Part shown: positions 7,565 through 14,866 of the stretch, one piece after another
Layout of the letters: each line of letters begins with the position of its first letter
How positions within the stretch are numbered: the stretch's first letter is position 1
Assembly: GCA_016181985.1 (NCBI GenBank)
Contig: JACOYG010000020.1
Location: 1-49,253, forward strand
From: Candidatus Nealsoniibacteriota bacterium
GTDB taxonomy: Bacteria > Patescibacteriota > Minisyncoccia > Minisyncoccales > MHMH01
Length of the DNA: 49,253 nucleotides
Direction of reading: 5' to 3'
Notes under the pieces: model-generated
The model's input: the letters and a program-made list of their open reading frames with translations, nothing else
What the model was told of the DNA's origin: nothing
Databases searched by the model: none
Made by a program: the position numbers and the translations under genes

Positions 7565-8371
7565 TTACTTAATTGCAATGAATACCGTGTGCCGCTTATT
7601 ATAAAAACGCCCTTCCTGAAAAATACGCGAAAGAAGGACTCCCAAAGATTCTCTGAATAAGCCGCCGCAGCCGCGCTGTTTTTTTATCTCGAAAATTCTG
7701 GTAATTTTATTTTGGGACTTAAAAGGTATTGCGTCTTTTTCTTTGTTATCGCCGATTACGCCTTTTAAATTATCGCTCTCGTTGAATATTTTTATTATCT
7801 TAAAACCGGTTCCGCCGACAATCTTTTTCGCCTCATTGCGAGTAAAAGCGTAAGGGTGTCCCCAGTTGCCCCTGCCTATGCTTTCTAAAAATACCTTGAC
7901 CGGCTTGACCCACCAAGGAAAAGTATCAACCGTTAAAAACAAGAAGCCCTGCCTTTTTGCGGCTCTGCGCATTTCGGATAAAGTTTTGAGAGGATCTTGA
8001 ATATGATCTATAAAATTCGTAGAAATTATCACATCAAAAAAATCATCGGGGAACGGCAAATTCTCTCCGCGTCCTTCCACCCATCTAACCTCTTTATGCA
8101 TATCAAAATTCTGCAGAAAATAATTCATCAGCGTATCCAAGCCGTACCTTTCTCCTTGATCAAGGTAATTAATCAAGCCGCCCAGTCCGCAACCTACATC
8201 TAAAATTTTACTATCGGGGCCGAAATTTACGTATTTTTTTAACAAATCTGCCTGGTATCTGCGGTATTCGCCGGTTCTTTCTTGCCGCTCGCGATTGCCC
8301 TTCCATCTCTTTTCCCAGTGGTCCTTATGGGCTTTTTGAGCCAATTCGTATCTTTGGTTTGAAATAATCAT
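7565..8371 (-). CDS. Class I SAM-dependent methyltransferase
   Basis: A 268-residue protein with motif I ILDVGCGLGGL, an acidic residue ending strand 2 (YGLDTL), a DVIISTNFIDHI stretch where post-motif I usually reads D-V-I-x-N-x-x-x-H, and a MRRAAKRQGFLFLTV strand. The start is the ATG at 8371, which overlaps the upstream stop as ATGA; an in-frame extension to 8407 would run inside the upstream gene. The substrate is unknown. Its place between two radical SAM genes in a glycosyltransferase operon favours methylation of a sugar or a lipid-linked intermediate. Confidence 0.82.
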   Translation of the reverse strand: MIISNQRYELAQKAHKDHWEKRWKGNRERQERTGEYRRYQADLLKKYVNFGPDSKILDVGCGLGGLINYLDQGERYGLDTLMNYFLQNFDMHKEVRWVEGRGENLPFPDDFFDVIISTNFIDHIQDPLKTLSEMRRAAKRQGFLFLTVDTFPWWVKPVKVFLESIGRGNWGHPYAFTRNEAKKIVGGTGFKIIKIFNESDNLKGVIGDNKEKDAIPFKSQNKITRIFEIKKQRGCGGLFRESLGVLLSRIFQEGRFYNKRHTVFIAIK

Positions 8372-9306
8372 TTGCGTAAAGGAAAATATCTTCTGGAAAA
8401 ATAACAATTAATGCACGAAGGGAAACTCTTATAATTTATTTCGGAAAACTTCTCTCTTATTTCATTAAATTCTTTGCCGTTCCATAAATCATACAGATTA
8501 TAATTTTCCGTCATGCGTCCTGCGATAAGATCATCCGCCATCATGGCATTGCAGCAAAGGCGAACTTCGCCGTCCCAATCAACGGTCATACGGCTGAAAG
8601 GAAAAGAGCAAGGCACCTGCATATATGTGCCCCTCAACAGCTTGGGAAGTTTTAAGAAACCCGCCCAGTTTGCCATTATTTTCGGCTCATGAGTATCAAA
8701 ATTCAAATTGTTATATTTTTGATAAAACTCTTTTTGATAGGCGGGTATTTCTTCTAAAAAATCGCTGAACGGCCTTAATCTGATCTGCCCCTTAAAACCG
8801 GCTTTTTCGGCGGCGGCTAAAAACGAATGTATGTTTTTTAAAACATTGTCATATGCCCCGACGCCGACTATTTTATTATAATTTTCCCTGTTGAGCGTAT
8901 AAAAAGAAACTTCCACCAAGTCGGTTTTAGCGTCAATGAGAGCTTGGGATATTTCCCGGCTGACGCTTAAAAAATTCGTGGAAATATGTATTTTTAAGCC
9001 GCGGGAAGAAGCGTAGTTGAGAAAATCAATAAACTTAGGATGCAAAGTGGCTTCGCCGAATAAGCCAAATCCCAAATTGGTTTTTGAATGAAATTTATCC
9101 GCTAGGCAATCCGCCAAAGACCTAAAAAGGGATTCTTCCATAAATCCCCTGTTCTTTTTTATGCTGCCGTTCAGACAAAAAGAGCACTTCAGATTGCAGG
9201 AATTAGTCAGCCCAATATCAACCTCTCTGGGAAACTGCAGAACAATCGGCTTGTCGGCCATGCCTGCTTTTCTGGCAATTTTGTAAAAAATATCCGGTAT
9301 TCTCAT
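8368..9306 (-). CDS. Radical SAM protein with SPASM-type C-terminus
   Basis: A 312-residue protein with C37, C41 and C44 in TNSCNLKCSFC and no cobalamin domain. The C-terminal ~70 residues carry further cysteines (VRLCCNAMM, then SCINCYF at the end), the layout of SPASM/twitch auxiliary cluster domains. Families of this shape include peptide maturases, sugar dehydrogenases such as those acting on aminoglycosides, and anaerobic sulfatase-maturating enzymes. Given its position, a sugar-modifying step is a reasonable guess. The start at 9306 overlaps the stop of the SDR gene as ATGA; an in-frame start at 9324 is less likely. Confidence 0.82.
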   Translation of the reverse strand: MRIPDIFYKIARKAGMADKPIVLQFPREVDIGLTNSCNLKCSFCLNGSIKKNRGFMEESLFRSLADCLADKFHSKTNLGFGLFGEATLHPKFIDFLNYASSRGLKIHISTNFLSVSREISQALIDAKTDLVEVSFYTLNRENYNKIVGVGAYDNVLKNIHSFLAAAEKAGFKGQIRLRPFSDFLEEIPAYQKEFYQKYNNLNFDTHEPKIMANWAGFLKLPKLLRGTYMQVPCSFPFSRMTVDWDGEVRLCCNAMMADDLIAGRMTENYNLYDLWNGKEFNEIREKFSEINYKSFPSCINCYFSRRYFPLRK

Positions 9307-10268
9307 ATTAGCTCCGGTCTCCAATAGTCTAAAGTATCTTTTAAAGTTTTATCAAAATTAATTTCAGGATACCAGCCGGTGGCTTCTTTAAACTTGCTTG
9401 AATCGCAAATAAGAACCGGCACGTCGCTGGGCCTCATCAAATTTTGGTCTTGCATTATCTCAACCTTGACTCCTGAAAAAGCAACCAAAGTATTAAGGAC
9501 TTCACTGATACGATGGCCCTGGCCCGAGCCGATGTTATAGGGCTCGCCGAACTTGCATTTTTCGGTCGCCAGCCAATAAGCCCTGACCATGTCTCGGACG
9601 TCTGAAAAATCGCGGATTGCTTCCAAATTTCCCACTCTCATTATCGGCTCCTGCTTGCCTTTTTCTATGCTGGCTATTTGCGACGCAAAAGCGGAAGTGA
9701 CGTATTGTTTTCCTCTCCTCGGACCCTCATGATTAAAAGCGCGGGTTATGACAGTTTTCAACCCATAACTTTTATAATACTGGCAAGCCAGCATATCTTG
9801 AGTAACTTTTGATACCGCATAAGGAGAAAGAGGCCTTAAAGGATTGGTTTCTTTGATCGGCAATTCATTTTCGTAAACTAAGCCATATTCTTCGGAAGAT
9901 CCAGCAATGTGGATAACCGGATTAAGTTTTAATTCTCTTAAAACTTCGAAAATATTCAATTCGGCGATAATGTTATTGCACAAGGTATGTTCCGGCGACG
10001 CCCACGAAGACGGTACGAAAGCTTGAGCGGCCAAATGAAAAATCTTGTCGGGTCTTACCTGACTAATGACTCTGGCAACGCCGACTCTATTTGTGAGGTC
10101 GCATTCCAAAAGCTTAATCTTGTCTTTTATTCGCTCAATTCTTTTGAGTTCGTCTCCGAGATGGTGCGACAACACCGTGCCGAAGACCTCCACATCGGGC
10201 AAACCCAAACAATACTCAGCCAGGTGAGATCCCACGAAACCAGTTATGCCTGTGATTAAAATTTTCAT
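9303..10268 (-). CDS. Extended SDR, GDP-mannose dehydratase/reductase-like
   Basis: A 321-residue nucleotide-sugar short-chain dehydrogenase: the NAD(P) loop is TGITGFVGSHLAEY, the catalytic Tyr and Lys are in YAVSKVTQ, and there is AGSSEEYG at the active-site Ser/Glu position. AIRDFSDVRDMVRAYWLA and YNIGSGQ are typical of the GDP-mannose 4,6-dehydratase and GDP-6-deoxy-4-keto-mannose reductase group. The length fits the reductase (Rmd) better than Gmd, but I cannot separate them by eye, and no Gmd/Rmd pair is visible here. It overlaps both neighbours by 4 bases. Confidence 0.8.
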   Translation of the reverse strand: MKILITGITGFVGSHLAEYCLGLPDVEVFGTVLSHHLGDELKRIERIKDKIKLLECDLTNRVGVARVISQVRPDKIFHLAAQAFVPSSWASPEHTLCNNIIAELNIFEVLRELKLNPVIHIAGSSEEYGLVYENELPIKETNPLRPLSPYAVSKVTQDMLACQYYKSYGLKTVITRAFNHEGPRRGKQYVTSAFASQIASIEKGKQEPIMRVGNLEAIRDFSDVRDMVRAYWLATEKCKFGEPYNIGSGQGHRISEVLNTLVAFSGVKVEIMQDQNLMRPSDVPVLICDSSKFKEATGWYPEINFDKTLKDTLDYWRPELI

Positions 10269-11350
10269 AAAATAGATTTATATACTTTAAAATATTGATC
10301 GACTGTTTTGTCCCAATTCATTTCTTTGGCAACCGCCATGCCATTTTCTCCCAATTTTTTGGCAAAATCCTGATTATCAAATAATTTTATTATTGCCTTA
10401 GCGGTGTTTTCAACGTCGTTTTGAGGCGCCAATAATCCGTTATAATTATCCTTGATGATATCTTCCGCCCCGCAGTCCGATGAGCCTATCACCGGCAATC
10501 CGGAAGCGTTGGCTTCAAGATAAACCAAGCCGAATCCTTCGAAATTATTTTCGATATTGATCGGGGTCAATAAAAATATATCCGCTTTGCCGTATAATCC
10601 GATCAATTCTTCATCTTCTATATTCTGCCAAAAAAAGATATTTTCTTCAAGCCCGAGATTTTTTGACAGTTCTTTCAATTTACTGAAATAAGCCGTATGA
10701 GACTGATCTCCTACGATGTGATATTTAATGTCCGGATATTTTTCTTTCGCTTTAGCTACCGCCCGAATCGCAACATGATAGCCCTTTCTCGGTTTCAGGG
10801 CTCCTACGCTGAGAATAATCCTGCTTGCCTGCCCCGAGCGAAGCCGAGGAGCTCCGGCAAATCTCCCGCAATCTACGCCCAAATTAACAACTTCTATATT
10901 ATTTAATTTAATTCTTTTTAAAATTTCTTTTTGAGTGAAATTACTGATGCATAAAATCTTGTCGGCTTTTTTATAGGCCCACTTCAGCAAATTCTTTATC
11001 GGAAATTGCTCGAGCGGCAAAACGGAATAAGTGCCGACACCGTTAATAACCAAACGTTTTTTTAAGCCGATGCCCGCCAAAGCTCCGATAACGCCGTAAG
11101 GATACCCGTCAAAAGCGTGAATAATGTCGCATTGCTTTGCGTATCGCCTGATTTTACGAAGCGGCGAAAAAATTCCTTTCGAAGAAAAGGTATCAGGCAG
11201 AACCTGTTTTACAAAATCGAGATCGCTTTTTCTTCTTGTTAAAACAATAACTTCAGCGCCCCTTTCTTTAACTCTCCGAATAATTTCCCAAGCATAACGG
11301 CCGATGCCGGACTTTACGTCCACGCTATCGTTTAGAAACAAAATCTTCAT
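10265..11350 (-). CDS. Glycosyltransferase family 4 with in-frame repeat insert
   Basis: A 361-residue GT4 enzyme and first gene of the operon. An N-terminal loop GIGRYAWEIIRR and a C-terminal FEGFGLVYLEANASGLPVIGS carry the donor-site glutamates. Between strand-end GVDCGRF and IILSVGALKPRKGYH, where relatives have only a few residues, it carries APRLRSGQAS, encoded by a GC-rich element at 10827-10852. The insert lies in the linker between the two Rossmann domains, so the enzyme is probably still active. The ATG at 11350 is 8 bases past the -10 of a strong promoter, so the message would be nearly leaderless. Confidence 0.87.
   Translation of the reverse strand: MKILFLNDSVDVKSGIGRYAWEIIRRVKERGAEVIVLTRRKSDLDFVKQVLPDTFSSKGIFSPLRKIRRYAKQCDIIHAFDGYPYGVIGALAGIGLKKRLVINGVGTYSVLPLEQFPIKNLLKWAYKKADKILCISNFTQKEILKRIKLNNIEVVNLGVDCGRFAGAPRLRSGQASRIILSVGALKPRKGYHVAIRAVAKAKEKYPDIKYHIVGDQSHTAYFSKLKELSKNLGLEENIFFWQNIEDEELIGLYGKADIFLLTPINIENNFEGFGLVYLEANASGLPVIGSSDCGAEDIIKDNYNGLLAPQNDVENTAKAIIKLFDNQDFAKKLGENGMAVAKEMNWDKTVDQYFKVYKSIL
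10827..10852 (-). repeat. GC-rich short interspersed element inside a GT4 gene
   Basis: A GC-rich segment (GAGCGAAGCCGAGG core on the plus strand) interrupts an otherwise AT-rich gene and is read in frame as APRLRSGQA. I recall the same peptide as an insert in unrelated Patescibacteria proteins. Only one copy is in this window, so the repeat status rests on that recollection. Confidence 0.5.
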
Positions 11351-11358
11351 ATGATTCT

Positions 11359-11387
11359 ATCGTAGAAAAAACCGGCGAAGGTGTCAA
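11359..11387 (-). promoter_or_regulatory. Strong promoter for the six-gene operon
   Basis: On the minus strand a perfect TTGACA (11387-11382) is followed after exactly 17 bases by TACGAT (11364-11359). The -10 ends 8 bases before the ATG at 11350, so the predicted transcript starts at or within one or two bases of the start codon. Confidence 0.65.
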
Positions 11388-11419
11388 CAGGTGCCAAAAT
11401 GGTTCACAAGTAAAATAAA

Positions 11420-11459
11420 AAGGTTTGGCCGTAAATGCGACCGAACCTTCTATTTTTTT
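11420..11459 (-). terminator. Intrinsic terminator after the Cys-repeat protein gene
   Basis: AAGGTTTGG (11420-11428) pairs with CCGAACCTT (11441-11449) with one mismatch. On the minus strand the hairpin is followed by a T-rich run; a plus-strand T-run (11453-11459) makes it potentially bidirectional. It ends transcription 17 bases past the Cys-repeat gene. Confidence 0.7.
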
Positions 11460-11476
11460 AATTAACTTTACCTGTT

Positions 11477-13156
11477 TTAGTGGACTAAAAAATTAAGAGC
11501 TTGAACAACTGAAGATAAGAAAGAATTTGAGTTAAGAGAACCGCTGGGCGCCGGAGCGGGTTCAGGAAAAGATCCCGGCGCCGAATTCTGTTCTGGAGCA
11601 GGCGGCAGTTGAAATTCGGCTGGCGGTTGCTGATATTCGGCGGGAGCTTGGCAACCCTCACCCTCGCAAGGAATGGGATTCATGGGATATTGCTGGCCTG
11701 GCCCAAATTCACCGGAAGAAGGCGGCATGCCCGGACCCGATCCTCCGGACTGAAAATTATCTGATGGTTCATTGGGATATTGAGGCTGGTCCATAGGCGA
11801 TTGTTGCTGCGGAGGAGCGCCGCATTCTTCCTGGTGCGATTGGCAGTAATCCTCGCATTCTTCCGGACTTTGGCATCCGCCCGGGCCCGTTTGCTTTTGA
11901 AATTCGTCTCCCGGAGGTATAGATCCTCCTTCACTGTATCCTCCCTCTCCTTGGGGCGGCCCCATTTTTTCAAAACAAGCGCGGACTTTCTCGCCATTAT
12001 CTTGAAAAGGCATCATCTCTCCGCTTTTTATTTTTTCCATCGTATCAGCCCCAATTTCGAAATTAAGACAATTAATTACCTCGGACGGCGCCTGCTGCAG
12101 CGACTCATTAAATCTTTGATTGCCTTCTTCCATTTGTTTTAAATCTTCTTCGGATATCAATCCATTGTCTTTTGCAAAATTAAAACAGGCTTGCTGATTG
12201 GCTAGGTCATTGCAAAATGCCTCGCACTCTTCTTTTCCCTTGCAATCACCCGGTCCCTTGCCTCCCGTTTTACGCGCCATGGCGGCGTCTTCTTCCGACA
12301 TAAATCCGGCAGCTACGGCAAAATTAGTGCACTCCTCAAAATGCTCTTCTTGCCCGCAATAATTATCACACCCTTCCTTACCCTTGCACTTCGGCGGATT
12401 TATCCCATTTTTGATTGCCGCTAACATCTTCTGCGAGTTAGCTTTTTCCTGGTCCGACATCATTCCGGCTTCCATCGCAAAATTCATGCAAACTTCCATA
12501 TTATCCGGAGCGCTGCAATAGGCATCACAAGCATCTTTGCCCCTGCAAGGCGGCGGCTTCACCCCTCTCTTAACTGCCGCCAATACTTTTTCGGCGCCTT
12601 CAAGCTCCTCGCCTTCCAAAAAACCAGCTTCTTTGGCAAAAATAATGCATTCTTCCATATGATCCGATTCTTCGCAATAAGCATCGCAGGCTTTCTTATT
12701 GCCGCACGGCGGAGCTTTTACGCCGCTGGCGATAGCTTTTTGAACTTTTTTAGCTTCCGCCAGTTCTTGAGGCGACATCAAATTATTTTTTTCTGCAAAA
12801 GACACGCATTCATCCAAATGATTCATATCATTACAGTATGTTTCGCAGGAATCTTTTGTGCCGCATCCGCCGGGACCCTTGCCGCCGGCTTTAATAAAAT
12901 TATTAGCCATCTCAACTTCTTCTTCCGACATTAAATTGTTCTCTTCAGCAAAGTCCACGCAAGCTCTAAGATTTTCCGGATTATCACAGTAAGATTTGCA
13001 ATCATCTTTGCTTTTACAATCACCGAGCTCCTGAACGGGATATTGTATGCCCGCTTCGCCGGCTGTTTCTTGGCCGAAAACATTATTAACAAAAATAAAT
13101 GCGCCTACGGCCGCAAACCCCATAATAAGAAAACTAAAAAAATGCTTTGTTCTCAT
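11477..13156 (-). CDS. Secreted protein with six C-x5-C-x3-C-x8-C repeats
   Basis: A 559-residue exported protein. Residues 1-28 form a signal peptide or anchor (basic MRTKHF, hydrophobic core, Gly-Gln at the end). Six repeats of about 45-52 residues follow, each with Cys spaced C-x5-C-x3-C-x8-C, an aromatic before the third Cys, then FA-x-E/D-x-x-L/M-M/I-S-x-E. A seventh, shortened copy (C-x5-C-x3-C-x6-C) lies near residue 435. The last ~120 residues are rich in Pro, Gln, Ser and Gly, and the final ~20 are mildly hydrophobic. Four cysteines per repeat suggest disulfides outside the cell or metal binding. Proteins like this recur in Parcubacteria; function unknown. It forms an operon with the small anchored protein 2 bases upstream. 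Confidence 0.75.
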   Translation of the reverse strand: MRTKHFFSFLIMGFAAVGAFIFVNNVFGQETAGEAGIQYPVQELGDCKSKDDCKSYCDNPENLRACVDFAEENNLMSEEEVEMANNFIKAGGKGPGGCGTKDSCETYCNDMNHLDECVSFAEKNNLMSPQELAEAKKVQKAIASGVKAPPCGNKKACDAYCEESDHMEECIIFAKEAGFLEGEELEGAEKVLAAVKRGVKPPPCRGKDACDAYCSAPDNMEVCMNFAMEAGMMSDQEKANSQKMLAAIKNGINPPKCKGKEGCDNYCGQEEHFEECTNFAVAAGFMSEEDAAMARKTGGKGPGDCKGKEECEAFCNDLANQQACFNFAKDNGLISEEDLKQMEEGNQRFNESLQQAPSEVINCLNFEIGADTMEKIKSGEMMPFQDNGEKVRACFEKMGPPQGEGGYSEGGSIPPGDEFQKQTGPGGCQSPEECEDYCQSHQEECGAPPQQQSPMDQPQYPNEPSDNFQSGGSGPGMPPSSGEFGPGQQYPMNPIPCEGEGCQAPAEYQQPPAEFQLPPAPEQNSAPGSFPEPAPAPSGSLNSNSFLSSVVQALNFLVH

Positions 13157-13158
13157 GT

Positions 13159-13422
13159 TTATTCAAAAGGATTAGTTTTAATATTTTGATACGGATTAAT
13201 TTTATCGACCGGGTTAATATCGGGCTTATTTTCTAAGGGGTTCGTCTGCAATGACGGTAAAACTCCCTGCGTGGCGCTATCCTTTATTTTATTTGCCGCT
13301 TCGTTTATTTTATCTAAAGCATTTGTTTCGGTATTCTTTTTATTCCAATAAAAATAACCGCCGGCGGCAGCTCCCGCAATTGATAGAATAATAATCGCTA
13401 AAATGATTTTTTTATTAACCAT
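13159..13422 (-). CDS. Small single-TM protein with TNPF-type tail
   Basis: An 87-residue protein: a short basic N-terminus, one membrane helix (about residues 5-25, Ala/Gly-rich), a charged Asn-rich linker, and a tail with repeated Asn-Pro units (TNPLEN, INPVDK, INPYQN) ending KTNPFE. It is probably anchored in the membrane with the tail outside. The 2-base gap to the Cys-repeat gene makes a functional pairing likely. I do not know a named family. The same type of TNPF-ending anchored protein is familiar to me from Patescibacteria. Confidence 0.65.
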   Translation of the reverse strand: MVNKKIILAIIILSIAGAAAGGYFYWNKKNTETNALDKINEAANKIKDSATQGVLPSLQTNPLENKPDINPVDKINPYQNIKTNPFE

Positions 13423-13434
13423 GGTGTTTAATTA

Positions 13435-13489
13435 ATTATACTCTGATTTTTATTCCAACTCCACTATCTATGATTTTATTATACCAAAA
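13435..13489 (-). promoter_or_regulatory. Two candidate -10 boxes upstream of the TNPF/Cys-repeat operon
   Basis: On the minus strand TATAAT occurs at 13440-13435, 12 bases before the start codon at 13422, and again around 13480-13488 next to a T-run. Neither has a convincing -35 at the normal spacing, so only the -10 elements are supported. Confidence 0.35.
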
Positions 13490-13494
13490 AATCT

Positions 13495-13510
13495 TGCCTG
13501 TCGACAGGCA
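13495..13510. repeat. 16-bp perfect palindrome centred on GTCGAC
   Basis: TGCCTGTCGACAGGCA reads the same on both strands. This kind of GTCGAC-centred palindrome is one I associate with intergenic repeats in Patescibacteria. It is unrelated in sequence to the CCATGG-centred family. Confidence 0.6.
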
Positions 13511-13579
13511 GGCGCTTCTTTTGAAGATTACGAGAGAGCAGTACTTCACGATAAAGCAAGAAAAGAGATAAAAATTTAG
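13511..13579 (+). pseudogene. Possible 3' remnant of a lost gene
   Basis: Starting at the edge of the 16-bp palindrome, the plus strand reads as a charged peptide ending DYERAVLHDKARKEIKI and a TAG stop, with the hairpin at 13589-13618 positioned as its terminator. There is no start codon with a ribosome site, and the frame upstream of the palindrome is not protein-like. It looks like the tail of a decayed or interrupted gene. The parent family is not recognised. Confidence 0.3.
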
Positions 13580-13582
13580 CCG

Positions 13583-13620
13583 AAAAACAAACACCGCCGG
13601 AAAAAATAGGCGGTGTTTTT
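13583..13620 (-). terminator. Bidirectional intrinsic terminator
   Basis: A 10-bp perfect stem (AAACACCGCC / GGCGGTGTTT, 13589-13598 with 13609-13618) has T-rich sequence on both sides. On the minus strand it ends the LiaF-like gene; on the plus strand it follows the possible remnant gene. Confidence 0.75.
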
Positions 13621-13651
13621 ATCTAAAGATGCGAATCTTTTATCTTGGCAA

Positions 13652-13843
13652 TTAACAGCATTTGCAATGACCCATCATTTTCTTGAGACCCATCACGATC
13701 ACGATAGACGGCCAAATAACGTTTGCCGCGCCAACGCTTAGGGTGCCGAGCTCTTTGAACAAGAAGGTGAGCCCAAGCAATACTATCAGCATCGGCATAA
13801 CTTTATGATGCGCGCATTTGCAGGTATTTTGCGTATTTTCCAT
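13652..13843 (-). CDS. Small LiaF/LiaI-TM-like protein with Cys-rich ends
   Basis: A 63-residue protein. The middle has two hydrophobic segments (about 16-31 and 37-52) with the GLTFLFKELG...VIWPSIVIVMGLKKM pattern of the LiaI/LiaF-type transmembrane domain linked to envelope stress. Unusually, both termini carry Cys/His clusters (CKCAHHK near residue 8 and HCKCC at the end), which could face the same side of the membrane and bind a metal. It is a single-gene unit with a TATAAT -10 upstream and a terminator downstream. Confidence 0.65.
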   Translation of the reverse strand: MENTQNTCKCAHHKVMPMLIVLLGLTFLFKELGTLSVGAANVIWPSIVIVMGLKKMMGHCKCC

Positions 13844-13882
13844 AAAATTTATTTATTATTAATAATAATGGACCTTTAATAT

Positions 13883-13888
13883 ATTATA
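13883..13888 (-). promoter_or_regulatory. Candidate -10 box for the LiaF-like gene
   Basis: A perfect TATAAT on the minus strand lies about 40 bases before the start codon at 13843, with only a weak -35 (TTTTAA) at 17 bases. Confidence 0.35.
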
Positions 13889-13905
13889 CCATTTTAAAGA
13901 ATAAT

Positions 13906-14550
13906 TTAAAATTTCCTGAATTCGCCCGGACCTACGAATTTTACTTTTCCGCTTTCAACCGATATCGCTTGAAAATCGGTTATGGCAAAAATCGGATAAG
14001 AAACTTTATTCTTATTCTCTTTTATAATAACTTCATATTCTGTAATATAATGAGGAACAATAATAAAATCGACTAATCCTATCCCTCGCAAATCTTTCAA
14101 CCCCACAGCATTTTCATCCCAATCTGGAGACCACCCGGCCGATGAAATATCTTTACCGATAATTATACTGCCCGCGCTAACGCCAACATAAATTCCTCCC
14201 CTGTCTAAAAATGATCCGAGCGCCTTATCGAATCCGCTCTCTCTTGCGTATTTCATCAAATAAAAAGTGTTCCCGCCTCCCACAAAAACTACGTCAAAAT
14301 TTTCTAATTTTTCTTTTAAGGATTCCCCATTTTCTTTTCTTAAATCAACATCCGTTATGTTTTTAAATCCCAATTCCGACAATCGGTTCTTTCCCTCTTT
14401 TATGTAGGGCGCATTTCCTTCAGGATAATGGTCAAACGAAGCGGTGGAAATAAGGCACATTCTTGTTTCTTCCGGCTTCTTATCGAGTAATTTTAAAAAT
14501 ACCGCAGTTGTTTCCGGAACTAATCCCGCCGATGTTAAAAATAATTTCAT
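13906..14550 (-). CDS. Peptidase family S51 (peptidase E-like)
   Basis: A 214-residue protein, close to the usual length for the family. The oxyanion-region FVGGGNTFYL and the nucleophile elbow GVSAGSII (Ser near residue 127) match dipeptidase E, and VPHYITEYE supplies the downstream His region. Family members cleave Asp-X dipeptides or process cyanophycin-derived peptides in the cytosol. No signal peptide is present. It is downstream of the small membrane-protein gene by 4 bases, so the two share the promoter at 14838-14866. Confidence 0.85.
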   Translation of the reverse strand: MKLFLTSAGLVPETTAVFLKLLDKKPEETRMCLISTASFDHYPEGNAPYIKEGKNRLSELGFKNITDVDLRKENGESLKEKLENFDVVFVGGGNTFYLMKYARESGFDKALGSFLDRGGIYVGVSAGSIIIGKDISSAGWSPDWDENAVGLKDLRGIGLVDFIIVPHYITEYEVIIKENKNKVSYPIFAITDFQAISVESGKVKFVGPGEFRKF

Positions 14551-14554
14551 AAAC

Positions 14555-14821
14555 CTAAATTTTGATTATCAAGTAAATTATCAAAATGATAAACGCTAAT
14601 CCCCAATAAGCGGTCCAAAATCGATCATATATCTTCCGCCGGTTTTCTCTCTGGACTGGTCCGTTCAGAGTTTTTTTCCAATAGAGATGGGGAAAGTAAT
14701 AGGAAAATATCGACTTACTTCTGGTAAGCTTTACTTCCCACCCAAACAACATAATTACATGGAGAGAAAAATCCCAAAAAATCATTACGGCTAAAAAGTA
14801 TAAAACAAAATCTAAATTCAT
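14555..14821 (-). CDS. Small hypothetical membrane protein
   Basis: An 88-residue protein with two hydrophobic helices (residues 2-26 and 70-88) joined by a basic, aromatic loop (FSYYFPHLYWKKT). No family recognised. First gene of a two-gene operon with the S51 peptidase; the leader after the predicted -10 is only about 10 bases and has no Shine-Dalgarno sequence. Confidence 0.65.
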   Translation of the reverse strand: MNLDFVLYFLAVMIFWDFSLHVIMLFGWEVKLTRSKSIFSYYFPHLYWKKTLNGPVQRENRRKIYDRFWTAYWGLAFIILIIYLIIKI

Positions 14822-14837
14822 AATTTAACTATATTAG

Positions 14838-14866
14838 ATTATAATAGATTACAATCTCTACATCAA
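14838..14866 (-). promoter_or_regulatory. Promoter for the small membrane protein/S51 operon
   Basis: On the minus strand TTGATG (14866-14861) and a perfect TATAAT (14843-14838) are exactly 17 bases apart. The -35 touches the recQ stop codon, so the promoter begins where the upstream gene ends. Confidence 0.65.

Noticed and set aside
11680..12142. Alternative frames on both strands inside the Cys-repeat gene
   Set aside because: Arg- and Phe-rich shadows of a repetitive gene; the repeat structure proves which frame is used.
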